A stretch of 64,000 bases of DNA from Steroidobacter denitrificans (GCF_001579945.1 NZ_CP011971.1:3284030-3348029), one strand, 5' to 3'; shown: positions 1-7,370, counted from the stretch's first letter. The notes: generated from the letters alone by a model not told the origin. A program made the numbers and translations.

Positions 1-24
1 ATTAACAATTAGTGGATATCAGCC

Positions 25-288
25 ATGCCCACCAGTGTAGCTCTCGGTAATCACTTCGAGGAGTTCATCAAGGAACAGCTTGACTCAGGGCGTTTCAACA
101 ACGTCAGCGAGGTCGTGCGCGCCGGGTTAAGGTTGCTTGAGGACGAGGAAAAGCTGCGTCAGATTCGTCACGCGGAGCTCAAGGCAGCAATCCAGGAAGG
201 GATCGACAGCGAAGGCGCCGGCACGATTGAAGAAGTCATAGCCAAAAACCGTGCGCGGCGGCAAGCACGCGCGACACCGAGCAAGTAG
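25..288 (+). CDS. parD: ParD-type ribbon-helix-helix antitoxin
   Basis: An 87-residue protein of the ParD/CopG antitoxin type. Residues 1-50 carry the short strand plus two helices of a ribbon-helix-helix DNA-binding fold (FIKEQLDSGRFNN, then SEVVRAGLRLLE). The charged last 35 residues are the part that in this family wraps the toxin. The family neutralises ParE and represses its own promoter. The TAG stop shares a base with the GTG start of the toxin gene that follows, so the two are probably translationally coupled. Only 24 bases lie upstream in the window and the promoter is not visible. The assignment rests on family pattern and on the neighbouring toxin. Confidence 0.9.
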   Translation: MPTSVALGNHFEEFIKEQLDSGRFNNVSEVVRAGLRLLEDEEKLRQIRHAELKAAIQEGIDSEGAGTIEEVIAKNRARRQARATPSK

Positions 289-611
289 TGCGTGTCCGGC
301 TGTCGCGTCGGGCGGAGACGGATCTCATCGAGATAACGGACTTCATCGCTCTCGATAATTCCGAACGCGCCAGTGAGTTTGAAGACGGACTGCTTGAGCA
401 CGCCCACAAAATTGCCCAGGCACCGCTTGGCTACGTCGAACGACCAGAGTTGAAGAAGGGAATTCGGTCCTGCGCTCACGGCGCCTACGTCATTTTCTTT
501 ACGATCGACGATCAGGGCGTACGCATCGAGCGTATCCTGCATGGTGCGCGCGATCTGGGATCTTCTCGTGACTCAGTCGCGCCTCGAACTTCAGACGCAG
601 AACTTCTTTGA
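288..611 (+). CDS. parE: ParE-type toxin with a tail encoded by IS DNA
   Basis: A 107-residue RelE/ParE-superfamily toxin; ParE members typically poison DNA gyrase. The N-terminus has the expected RLSRRAETDLIEI motif. The core ends with RIERILHGARDL (about residues 79-90), where ParE proteins normally stop within a few residues. The GTG start at 288 overlaps the antitoxin stop (TAGTG). The last 17 residues, from GSSRDS on, are unusual: on the opposite strand their DNA reads as the N-terminus of an IS21-type IstA protein. The original 3' end of parE was therefore probably replaced by an insertion-sequence fragment. Whether the altered toxin is active cannot be told from sequence. Confidence 0.87.
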   Translation: MRVRLSRRAETDLIEITDFIALDNSERASEFEDGLLEHAHKIAQAPLGYVERPELKKGIRSCAHGAYVIFFTIDDQGVRIERILHGARDLGSSRDSVAPRTSDAELL

Positions 612-642
612 TTTTGCGCATGGCACCCCGTTTGGCTGGCAT
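558..642 (-). pseudogene. istA: istA 5' remnant (IS21-family transposase)
   Basis: Read leftward from an ATG at 642, the frame gives MPAKRGAMRKIKEVLRLKF followed by EARLSHEKI. This is the characteristic N-terminus of IS21-family IstA transposases. The match stops near 558, where the sequence becomes parE, so only about 28 codons survive and no transposase domain remains. It overlaps the 3' end of parE on the opposite strand. The identification is by recognised family sequence; the element is clearly dead. Confidence 0.7.
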
Positions 643-865
643 CGGCTCCCCAATCAAAAAAATCGGGCAGCTTAGCCAGAAAAATGTAAGTTCCAGCGCA
701 GAACTGGCTTCATTCCGCTCGAAGATGACCGAGGATTCCGGCCAATGCCGGAAATCGGTCATCTTCAATCGGAATCGCCGGTCACGTTCGGCCGGGACGA
801 CCGGCCACGTTCAATCGGAATCAGCGGTCAACTTGGTCCGGAATACGCACTTGCCCGGGTGGCAA
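643..865. mobile_element. IS21-type element end with repeated transposase-binding motifs
   Basis: This stretch lies just upstream of the istA remnant and holds several related short repeats. TTCAATCGGAATC occurs at 764-776 and again at 810-822, each followed by a GGTCA-type motif, and related CCGG-rich inverted motifs lie between them. Multiple terminal repeats of this kind at the istA end are typical of IS21-family elements. No convincing gene is present: a rightward open frame at 608-901 has no recognisable protein pattern. The outer boundary of the element is uncertain and probably falls at about 840-860, next to the IS66 remnant. Confidence 0.55.
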
Positions 866-970
866 TCAGTTGATCTCGATCGGCACCCACTGATGCGGTA
901 GTAACGCTGAGATCTGGCTAGCCCGCTGGGTCGGCAGGCGCTGCAGGACGTCCTTCAGGTATCGGTAAGG
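866..970 (-). pseudogene. tnpC: IS66-family transposase (TnpC) 3' remnant
   Basis: Read leftward, this gives 34 codons and a TGA stop at 866-868. The residues YRYLKDVLQRLP, then ISALLPHQWVPIEIN, are the conserved C-terminal tail of IS66-family TnpC transposases. The match begins abruptly at 970, where the DNA changes to a recombinase-like fragment on the other strand. The catalytic core is missing. The IS21-type end abuts its downstream side, consistent with an IS21 element having landed next to or in an older IS66 copy. Confidence 0.7.
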
Positions 971-972
971 CG

Positions 973-1119
973 ATGGGCCGCCGCCGCACGATCAGCCCGG
1001 AGACGGTGGATCGGGCCGTTCTTCTTCTGCGTGACCTTCCGCTGCAACGGGTGGCGGAGGCATTGCAGGTGAACCGCACGACGCTGGGGCGTGCGGTGGA
1101 AGAGCGGCGGGCGGCCTAG
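973..1119 (+). pseudogene. Serine recombinase C-terminal helix-turn-helix remnant
   Basis: A 48-codon frame starting MGRRRTISPETVDRAVLLL and ending TTLGRAVEERRAA. It resembles the C-terminal DNA-binding helix-turn-helix of resolvase/invertase-type serine recombinases (a basic GRxR linker, SPE..., then a VAEALQVNRTTL recognition helix). The catalytic N-terminal domain is absent: the sequence directly upstream belongs to the IS66 remnant. It could be translated as a small HTH protein, but a gene fragment is more likely. No Shine-Dalgarno sequence is evident. Confidence 0.5.
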
Positions 1120-1153
1120 CAGGTCGCACGGCCGGGAGTTCCCGCTTTGGCGC

Positions 1154-1182
1154 TTGACAACGAGTTATCAATTATGATAACT
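1154..1182 (+). promoter_or_regulatory. Promoter and palindromic operator of the HigBA-like module
   Basis: A TTGACA box at 1154-1159 is followed after 16 bases by GATAAC (1176-1181), a plausible -35/-10 pair. A perfect inverted repeat with 8-bp arms, AGTTATCA at 1163-1170 and TGATAACT at 1175-1182, and a 4-bp centre covers the spacer and the -10 box. It ends just upstream of the toxin start. Such palindromes are the usual binding sites of Xre-type antitoxins, so autorepression by the downstream HTH protein is inferred. Confidence 0.65.
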
Positions 1183-1189
1183 TTTGAAT

Positions 1190-1519
1190 ATGGCATGGAC
1201 GATCAGTTTCTTCAGTTCCAAGGTCGAGCAAGAGACGTTGACTTTGCCGAAAGGAATATTGGCGTCGTTCCTTCGTGTCGTGGAGCTGATCGAGGAATTC
1301 GGCCCGACGATTGGCAGGCCGCATACCGCGCCCCTCGGCGGCGGATTATTCGAGATTCGCGCCAAGGGTCGCGAAGGCATTTCCCGCTCTGTCTTCTGCA
1401 CGCTCAAGAGGCAGGAGATTGTGGTTTTGATAACGGTGATCAAGAAGGGAAACACGATCCCGGCCCGCCATATGGATACGGCACGCAAACGCATGAAGGA
1501 GGTACAGGACAATGACTAG
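1190..1519 (+). CDS. HigB/Gp49-type (RelE superfamily) toxin
   Basis: A protein of about 109 residues with the Gp49-like (DUF891) toxin pattern: LPKGILASFLRVVELIEEFGP, GRPHTAPLGGGLFEIRAK and a C-terminal ARKRMKEV. Members are ribosome-dependent mRNA interferases related to HigB. The ATG at 1190 is preferred over a TTG two codons upstream because the family starts with a MAWTI-like sequence. The gene is toxin-first, overlaps the antitoxin gene by 8 bases, and lies directly behind a palindromic operator. This order is typical of higBA. Confidence 0.88.
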   Translation: MAWTISFFSSKVEQETLTLPKGILASFLRVVELIEEFGPTIGRPHTAPLGGGLFEIRAKGREGISRSVFCTLKRQEIVVLITVIKKGNTIPARHMDTARKRMKEVQDND

Positions 1520-1808
1520 ACCGACATTCGACCAGTTTCGCAAGAAGGCGCTCAGGAAGCCCGGCGTGAAGGCCGAGTACGAGGCGCTCGCCACGGCATT
1601 CGAGATGAAGCGGCGCATGATCGCGCTCCGCCGGGCGGCAGGACTGACGCAAGAACAGATGGCGGAAAAACTCGGGACCCGGAAGAGCAATATCTCCCGG
1701 CTTGAGAGCGTGAATTCGGACGTGTCGCCCCGCCTCTCGACGCTGGAGAATTACGCCCGCGTTCTCGGGTATCAGCTCGTGGTCGAGTTCGAGCCGCGCG
1801 CCCGCTGA
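1512..1808 (+). CDS. Xre-family HTH antitoxin (HigA-like)
   Basis: A 98-residue protein with a central helix-turn-helix (about residues 36-90: RRAAGLTQEQMAEKLGT, then KSNISRLES). It is the cognate antitoxin of the Gp49-type toxin and the likely repressor at the palindrome at 1163-1182. Its ATG lies inside the last codons of the toxin gene. A Shine-Dalgarno-like AGGAGG (about 1497-1502) precedes it at suitable distance. The N-terminal 30 residues probably contact the toxin. Family membership is well supported; the regulatory role is inferred from layout. Confidence 0.9.
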   Translation: MTRPTFDQFRKKALRKPGVKAEYEALATAFEMKRRMIALRRAAGLTQEQMAEKLGTRKSNISRLESVNSDVSPRLSTLENYARVLGYQLVVEFEPRAR

Positions 1809-1857
1809 TCAGTCGCGGCAGCCTGACGGGCAAAGTGAAAAATTGAATGAAGAAAGT

Positions 1858-1906
1858 GCGAAGCGCTCCGCATCCGGCGTCCATGCCGTAACGCGAAGCG
1901 CTCCGC
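1858..1906. repeat. Pair of 14-bp direct repeats
   Basis: GCGAAGCGCTCCGC occurs at 1858-1871 and exactly again at 1893-1906, a 35-bp period. Each copy contains the palindrome AGCGCT. The pair sits between the antitoxin stop and the ardA remnant, within mobile-element debris. No function can be assigned. Confidence 0.5.
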
Positions 1907-1913
1907 GCAGCGA

Positions 1914-2114
1914 TCAGTGGTTCCAGAAGACGTGAACCTCCTGATATCCGGTTTCGACGGTGAACACGTCGCCACCTAGTTCCATGTCGCGCCCCATCTT
2001 TTCGTAGTCGATGTAGTAGCGCAGCGATTCCGGGATTTCGGTCGTCTCTTCCGTCAGTTCCTGTGCGTAGTCCGCGAGCGAGTGATGCGATCCGCAGTAG
2101 CTGTTCTTCCACTT
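1914..2114 (-). pseudogene. ardA: Antirestriction protein ArdA, 3' remnant
   Basis: Leftward reading gives 66 codons with the conserved ArdA C-terminus: SLADYAQELTEET, IPESLRYYIDYEKMGRDME, then GDVFTVETG and a terminal HVFWNH. ArdA proteins are DNA mimics that inhibit type I restriction enzymes and travel on plasmids and integrative elements. The N-terminal two thirds is missing: similarity ends near 2114, where an IS481-type transposase fragment begins. This is a truncated passenger gene, presumably from a conjugative or integrative element once present here. Confidence 0.72.
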
Positions 2115-2120
2115 CCCCCT

Positions 2121-2869
2121 ATGCCATCCCCCTGCGCCAAGGCTTCGGGCGACTAAGAGGCTTCGGAGGACAGGGTCGTTTCAGTTCTGTCGAATGCATC
2201 GCGGCGTCTTCATGCCTGCCGCCCGCATCACAAGCCGTCAACCCCCCCGTCATCGAGGCCTTCCTACGCCTGTTCAGAGAGCGCGGCCTGCCAACAGCGA
2301 TCAGAAGCGACAATGGCCTGCCCTTCGCAAGCCCCAACGGCCTCTACAACCTCTCCAAGCTCTCCGTGTGGTGGCTGAGGCTGAACATCGCCCTGGAGCG
2401 CATCAAACCGGGCAACCCGCAGCAGAACGGCCGGCACGAGCGTATGCACCGTACCCTCAAGGCACAGACCACCCGCCCGCCAGGCATGAACGTCCTGCAG
2501 CAGCAAGCCAGGTTTGATGCTTTCATCAGCGAATTCAACGAGGAACGCCCTCATGAGGCGATCGACATGAAGGTGCCCGCCGAACGGTATACACCCTCTC
2601 CAAGAGCCTATGAGGGCCTACCAGAACTCGCCTACCCCTTCCACGACCGCGACATCCTCGTCACCGCCTGCGGCCGTATTTGCTTGCATCGAAAGAAGAT
2701 TAATGTCTCCACCGTGCTCGCCGGTCAGAGACTGGGCATCAAGGAGGTCGACGAGGACATTTGGCTGGTGAGCTTCATGCACTATGATCTGGGATATATC
2801 GACCTGGAACAGAGAACCCTACAGACCATCGACAACCCGTTCGGCACGAGGTTGTCACCCATGTCTTAG
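2121..2869 (+). pseudogene. IS481-family transposase, 5'-truncated
   Basis: The frame ending TAG at 2867-2869 carries the C-terminal half of an integrase-core (DDE) transposase of the IS481 group. It has the second Asp in GLPTAIRSDNGLPFAS, the Glu in QQNGRHERMHRTLK, and a tail with FNEERPHEAIDMK. The expected N-terminal HTH and first catalytic Asp are absent. The region before about 2240 is degenerate and the left junction meets ardA near 2115-2120. The DDE triad is incomplete, so the element should not transpose by itself. An upstream ATG at 2063 keeps the frame open but lies in ardA-derived DNA. Confidence 0.75.
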
Positions 2870-2903
2870 GTACAGTCTGTTACCCATGTCTCCGGGCTGT
2901 ACA
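2856..2903. mobile_element. Right end of the IS481-type element
   Basis: Two near-copies of a short motif follow the transposase stop: TCACCCATGTCTTAGG from 2855 and TTACCCATGTCTCCGGG from 2879, each followed by a TACAG or CTGTAC sequence. On the complementary strand the outer edge reads TGTACAGCCC..., compatible with a terminal inverted repeat starting with TG. The end lies only about 10 bases from the 3' end of the tRNA-Arg gene. Confidence 0.5.
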
Positions 2904-2913
2904 AGAAATGAGT

Positions 2914-2990
2914 TGGCGCGCCCGACTGGATTCGAACCAGTGACCCCTGCCTTCGGAGGGCAGTACTCTATCCAGCTGAGCTACGGGCGC
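2914..2990 (-). tRNA. tRNA-Arg (anticodon CCG)
   Basis: The complementary strand folds as a complete 77-nt tRNA. It has acceptor GCGCCCG paired with CGGGCGC, D arm AGCTGGATA, anticodon stem CTGCC/GGCAG around loop CTCCGAA (anticodon CCG, reading CGG Arg), T arm ACTGG-TTCGAAT-CCAGT, and an encoded CCA. A TAAACT -10-like box lies 11 bases upstream of the 5' end. Its 3' end faces the IS and toxin-antitoxin debris at 1-2903. tRNA 3' ends are common integration sites, so this gene is the probable anchor of that accessory block. Confidence 0.96.
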
Positions 2991-3143
2991 CGCGGGAGGA
3001 GAGTTTAGAGGGTCCGGGCGCCCGCTTCCAGCAGCCTTTTTCGCCGGCCTCGGCGGCTCGAGTTTATCGGCGACGCGGCCGCCGCTATACTGCGCGCCTC
3101 TTCGACAGGCGCTCGTTAAGCCGCCATCTCCTTGGGAGCCGCT

Positions 3144-3677
3144 GTGACTGCTGATCACGACAAGAAGTTCTACAACACGTTTACGGTCGTCCTGGGCCTG
3201 CTGGTCGTGGTCGCCCTCCTGCTCATCGGGCTGGCACGCTTCGTCGGGAAAAAGCAGTATGCGGTGACGCAGGCGGATCCGGCGGTCGAAGCCGCCATCG
3301 CCGAACGCATTGCCCCCGTCGCCAAACTTGCGATTGCCGGTGAAGACAATTCCGCGTTGGTGACGCCTGACCAGCCTGCCGAACCCGAGCAACCCGTCCA
3401 GCAAGCCGCCGCCCCGGCCGAGGGCACGGCGGGCAAGGAAACTTACAATATGGCCTGCGTAGCCTGTCACGGCGCCGGCATAGCGGGTGCTCCCAAGTAC
3501 GGCGATGCCGCCGTCTGGGCGCCGCGTATCGCCAAGGGCATGGACACGCTCCACAAGCATGCAATAGAAGGCTTCCACGGCGATGCCGGCTTCATGCCCG
3601 CAAAGGGCGGGCGCGTCGATCTGTCCGATCAGGTCGTCATGGACGCCGTCGATTACATGGTGGCCGGCTCCAAATAA
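3144..3677 (+). CDS. Membrane-anchored cytochrome c5-type protein
   Basis: A 177-residue protein with one N-terminal transmembrane segment (about residues 9-35), an Ala/Pro/Glu-rich linker to about residue 95, and a class I cytochrome c domain. The domain has a CVACH haem-binding motif (about residues 105-109) and GFMPAKGG, whose Met is the likely axial ligand. This is the layout of gammaproteobacterial cytochrome c5, a periplasmic electron carrier. The GTG at 3144 is chosen because GGGAG at 3134-3138 gives good Shine-Dalgarno spacing; a TTG at 3132 would add four residues. It is monocistronic and divergent from the tRNA. Confidence 0.88.
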   Translation: MTADHDKKFYNTFTVVLGLLVVVALLLIGLARFVGKKQYAVTQADPAVEAAIAERIAPVAKLAIAGEDNSALVTPDQPAEPEQPVQQAAAPAEGTAGKETYNMACVACHGAGIAGAPKYGDAAVWAPRIAKGMDTLHKHAIEGFHGDAGFMPAKGGRVDLSDQVVMDAVDYMVAGSK

Positions 3678-3771
3678 TCCGGCCGACATAACCCGACAGC
3701 CCGCTCCGGCAATCCACTGCAACGATCCTGAGCCGCCGGCGCCGGCTCGATGCGGATTCCTCGAATCCGAC

Positions 3772-5263
3772 TCAGATCCGATCCAGATGACGCAGCGCCA
3801 TCGCCTCGCTGATCTGCGCCTGATCGATGCATTCGGCGCCTGTCAGGTCGGCGATGGTGCGTGCCACTCTCAGGATCCGATGATAGGCGCGTGCTGACAG
3901 TCCCAGGGTAACCGACGCACGCTCCAGCAACCTCAGCGCCGCCGGGGTGGCACGGCAGAAGCGCTCCACCTGTTTTTCGCCGAGACAGGCGTTCGTAATC
4001 CCCTGCCGCGCCTGCTGGATACTGCGGGCGCAACTCACTCTTTTCGCCACCGTGGCACTCGATTCCACATCGTCCACCGGCTGCCGCAGCACCCCTGCCG
4101 GAACCCGCGGTACTTCCACATGCATGTCCAGCCGATCCAGCAACGGTCCCGACAAACGCGCCCGGTAGCGCCGCACTGCAGATACACTGTCCCTGCGGAT
4201 CGCCTAGATACCCGCAAGGACAAGGGTTCATTGCAGCGATGAGTTGAAAGGCCGCCGGAAACTCCGCCTGACGGGCGGCGCGTGAAATCATCACAGTGCC
4301 CGTTTCCAAAGGTTCGCGCAGTGACTCTAGTACCCGCCGATCGAATTCGGGCAGCTCATCCAAAAATAAAACACCGTGATGCGCCAGCGAAATCTCCCCC
4401 GGCCGAGGCCGCGAACCGCCGCCCACCAGCGCCACTGCCGAGGAGGTATGATGCGGGCTACGAAACGGCCTGACACGCCAATTTGCGGCCGGCGTCGGCA
4501 GCCCCGCCACACTGCGCACTGCCGCCACTTCCAGTGCTTCCGCCTCCCCTATCATCGGCAGTACACCCGGCAGGCGCTGCGCCAGCATGCTCTTGCCCGT
4601 ACCGGGCGGACCGACGAGCAGAAGACTGTGCTGTCCGGCGGCGGCGATCTCGACTGCCCGGCGAGCCAGAAACTGGCCACGGACATCACGCAGATCCAGT
4701 CCGGGCACAGGCATGAGCGGCGGCGGCGCACCGATCACGGCAGGCAGCTGACACACGCCGCGCGCATGCGCCACGATCTGGCTCAAATGGGTGGCTGTCA
4801 GGATTCGGCAACCGGATACGAGAGCGGCCTCGGCGGCATTCGCCGCCGGCAGGAGCAGCCGATGGCCGGCGCGGCTGGCCGCCAGCGCCGCGGGCAAGGT
4901 GCCCCGCACGGGGCTCAACTCACCACTCAGGGACAGTTCACCGTAAAGCTCCACTTCGTCCAGGCATCCCTGCGGCAACTGCCTGCCGGCCAGCAGAATC
5001 CCCATGGCGATCGGCAAGTCGAACCGGCCGCCCTCCTTGGGTAATTCCGCCGGCGACAAATTGACGATGATACGCCCGCCGGGAAAGTCGAAGCCACAGT
5101 TCTCCAGCGCGGCGCGTACGCGATCCTTGCTTTCCATGACTACGGCGGCGGGCAGGCCTACGATCGTGAACCGTGGCAAACCACGGCCCAAATCCACCTC
5201 CACCCGCACCAACGGTGCATCCATGCCATGCTGCGCACGGCTCAAGACCGTTGTCATTGTCAT
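3772..5263 (-). pseudogene. comM: ComM/YifB-type AAA+ helicase, frameshifted
   Basis: ComM is a hexameric branch-migration helicase for integrating DNA during natural transformation. From an ATG at 5263 the frame matches ComM well: [16 protein letters not shown], the Lon-like domain, Walker A GPPGTGKS, Walker [10 protein letters not shown], and [10 protein letters not shown] with its Cys pair. After QCICS near 4180 this frame diverges. The family sequence resumes in another frame: [22 protein letters not shown] through [19 protein letters not shown] to a stop at 3772. The total is 1492 bases, 497 codons plus one base. Either a real frameshift inactivates the gene or there is a base-calling error. 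The C-terminal Mg-chelatase-like part would be lost. Confidence 0.85.
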
Positions 5264-5329
5264 CTCGCACTCCCTGCGTTCATTCGTCGTATCCGCCCGG
5301 CGCTGCAATCCTGCTACCGGGATCTCGTC

Positions 5330-5617
5330 TCAGGCTCCAGGTGCCGGAACGTCCTGACTGCCCGAACCGGTCGGCGGCCTGGGGGATGCCTCCAGCGCGG
5401 CGAGCCGCGCCTCGAGTGCATCCAGTTTTTCACGAGTACGCCGCAGCACCCCGGCCTGCACATCGAACTCCTGACGCGACACCAGGTCCAGCCGGGACAG
5501 CCCCGATTGAAGCACGGCCTTGAAATTCTGCTCCAGGTCACGGCGCATGGCGATGAGACCGGGAGGGGCAGCGGCGGAAAGCCGCCGCGCCAGATCGTCG
5601 ATGAAACGTGGGTCCAC
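5330..5617 (-). CDS. ubiK: Ubiquinone biosynthesis accessory factor UbiK (BMFP family)
   Basis: A 95-residue protein of the UbiK/YqiC family. It has an N-terminal DPRFIDDLARRL helix, central LSRLDLVSRQEFDVQ, and a C-terminal coiled coil RTREKLDALEARLAALE that drives trimerisation. In E. coli UbiK helps UbiJ and the aerobic ubiquinone-synthesis enzymes. The GTG at 5617 is chosen because it aligns with the family start; a TTG at 5659 would add 14 residues. The C-terminal tail is Pro/Ser/Gly-rich. It sits just upstream of comM on the same strand. Other ubiquinone genes (ubiE, ubiJ, ubiB) lie at 23-26 kb. Confidence 0.88.
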   Translation of the reverse strand: MDPRFIDDLARRLSAAAPPGLIAMRRDLEQNFKAVLQSGLSRLDLVSRQEFDVQAGVLRRTREKLDALEARLAALEASPRPPTGSGSQDVPAPGA

Positions 5618-5928
5618 GTCGAAACTCTGAGCTGCTGAAAGAAAAACGTCGGCGACCAATGTAGAACGCCCCGCGCCCCGAGATCAAGCGTGCCCGCATA
5701 GTGCATTCGCGAAGTCCTGCCCGCGGGCAAGACGGACGAGATGGTCGGCCCGCAAATGAACCGGCGTCCGTGAATGAAGCGATCCGCTACAGCGCGGCCG
5801 CTCCGGCACATCCGGCGCACCAGCCCGGTGCGGCATCACGCCAAGCTGGCGCCGCCACAGTGCAAGCACGGCGCCATCGCCGAGGTATCACGGTGCAAAC
5901 CACCCTGCCGGAGCGGCATGACGCATGC

Positions 5929-5944
5929 TGGCATGGAAGATGCA
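5929..5944 (+). promoter_or_regulatory. Putative sigma-54 promoter of amtB
   Basis: TGGCATG-GAAG-ATGCA matches the sigma-54 consensus TGGCACG-N4-TTGCA at all but two positions, with correct spacing between the -24 GG and -12 GC. It lies about 60 bases upstream of the amtB start. Ammonium transporter genes are classic NtrC/sigma-54 targets, so nitrogen control is inferred. The rest of the gap between ubiK and amtB (5618-6005) shows no gene; in particular no glnK is present, and no clear NtrC dyad was found. Confidence 0.6.
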
Positions 5945-6005
5945 AAACCATTTGCAGTGTAAGTGGTCTCCCAACCACACGACGCCCGTCCACAGGAGAA
6001 CGACA

Positions 6006-7370
6006 GTGAAGACGCCTTTGGCAACGAGCCGCCCGTGGGCTCCCACCCACGTCTGGAGCGCGAGCCTGGTCGCACCGGCGTGCGCCGCGCCGACGCTCGC
6101 AAGGGCGCAGGAAGCCCTTCCCGTGCTGGATTCCGGGGATACCGCGTGGATGCTGACCGCCACGCTCCTGGTGTTGTTCATGACGCTTCCCGGCCTGGCG
6201 CTGTTCTATGGCGGCATGGTGCGATCCAAGAACATCCTGTCGGTGCTCATGCAGTGCTTCGCCATTGCCGGGCTCATCACTCTCTTGTGGACCATCTACG
6301 GCTACAGCCTCGTATTCGATACGACGGGCATGCAGGCCGGCGTGCTGAATCCGTCGTCGTTCTTCGGCGGTCTGGACAAGTTCATGCTGTCCGGCATCAC
6401 GCTGGAGTCGCTCGTCGGAACGGTCCCCGAGTCGGTGTTCGCCACATTCCAGATGACATTCGCCATCATCACCCCGGCGTTGATCGTCGGCGCCTACGCG
6501 GAACGCATGAAATTTTCCGCGACACTGCTGTTCATGATCTTGTGGTTCACGATCTGTTACGCGCCCATGGCACACATGGTATGGAGCGGCGACGGCGCGC
6601 TGATGTGGGACTGGGGCGTACTGGACTTCGCGGGCGGCACGGTCGTGCACATCAACGCGGGCGTCGCCGGGCTGGTGGCGGCGCTGGTGCTGGGCAATCG
6701 CAATGGCTATGGCACGACCATCATGGCGCCGCACAACCTGGGTCTGACGATGATCGGCGGCGCAATGCTGTGGGTCGGCTGGTTCGGCTTCAATGCGGGC
6801 AGCGCGGTGGCCGCCGGCTCGGCCGCCGGCATGGCCATGCTGGTCACGCAGATCTGTACGGGCACCGCGGCACTGTCATGGATGTTCGCGGAGTGGATCA
6901 CTCACGGCAAACCCTCGTTGCTGGGTGTGGTCTCCGGCGCGATTGCGGGACTGGTCGGCATCACGCCCGCCTGCGGCACGGTCGGGCCGGCAGGCGCCCT
7001 GGTGATCGGCGTGATGGCCGGTGTACTGTGCTTCTATGCCGCGACGGCGCTCAAGCGCAGGCTCGGTTACGATGATTCACTGGACGTTTTCGGCGTCCAC
7101 TGCGTCGGCGGCATCGTCGGCGCCGTGCTCACCGGAATATTCGCCTTCCCGAGCATGGGCGGCGTGTGGGAGCCCGCGGAAAGCGCCACGATCGTCGGCC
7201 AGCTGTGGATCCAGACCAAGGGCGTTCTGTTCACGCTGGTGTACACGGGCGTGTTGACCTGGATCATCCTGAAGATCGTCGATGCGATCGTGGGTCTGCG
7301 CGTGAGCGCGGAACAGGAAGAGGAAGGCCTTGATCTCAGCCTGCACAACGAGCGCGGCTACATCCTGTAG
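6006..7370 (+). CDS. amtB: Ammonium transporter
   Basis: A 454-residue Amt/MEP/Rh channel. The first 35 residues form a signal-peptide-like leader, as in many proteobacterial AmtB proteins. The mature part has eleven hydrophobic segments, starting with DTAWMLTATLLVLFMTLPGLALF. The pore twin histidines lie in VVHINAG and FGVHCVGG. It conducts NH3/NH4+ across the inner membrane and is normally gated by the PII protein GlnK. The GTG at 6006 follows AGGAGA at 5994-5999, an ideal ribosome site. Unusually, no glnK is adjacent: the gene stands alone behind a sigma-54-like promoter. Confidence 0.95.
   Translation: MKTPLATSRPWAPTHVWSASLVAPACAAPTLARAQEALPVLDSGDTAWMLTATLLVLFMTLPGLALFYGGMVRSKNILSVLMQCFAIAGLITLLWTIYGYSLVFDTTGMQAGVLNPSSFFGGLDKFMLSGITLESLVGTVPESVFATFQMTFAIITPALIVGAYAERMKFSATLLFMILWFTICYAPMAHMVWSGDGALMWDWGVLDFAGGTVVHINAGVAGLVAALVLGNRNGYGTTIMAPHNLGLTMIGGAMLWVGWFGFNAGSAVAAGSAAGMAMLVTQICTGTAALSWMFAEWITHGKPSLLGVVSGAIAGLVGITPACGTVGPAGALVIGVMAGVLCFYAATALKRRLGYDDSLDVFGVHCVGGIVGAVLTGIFAFPSMGGVWEPAESATIVGQLWIQTKGVLFTLVYTGVLTWIILKIVDAIVGLRVSAEQEEEGLDLSLHNERGYIL

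Noticed and set aside
608-901. Rightward 97-codon frame after parE
   Set aside because: It runs through IS21 terminal repeats and antisense to IS remnants, with no protein-like pattern.
5618-6005. Remnant of glnK upstream of amtB
   Set aside because: No PII-like sequence was found in any frame.
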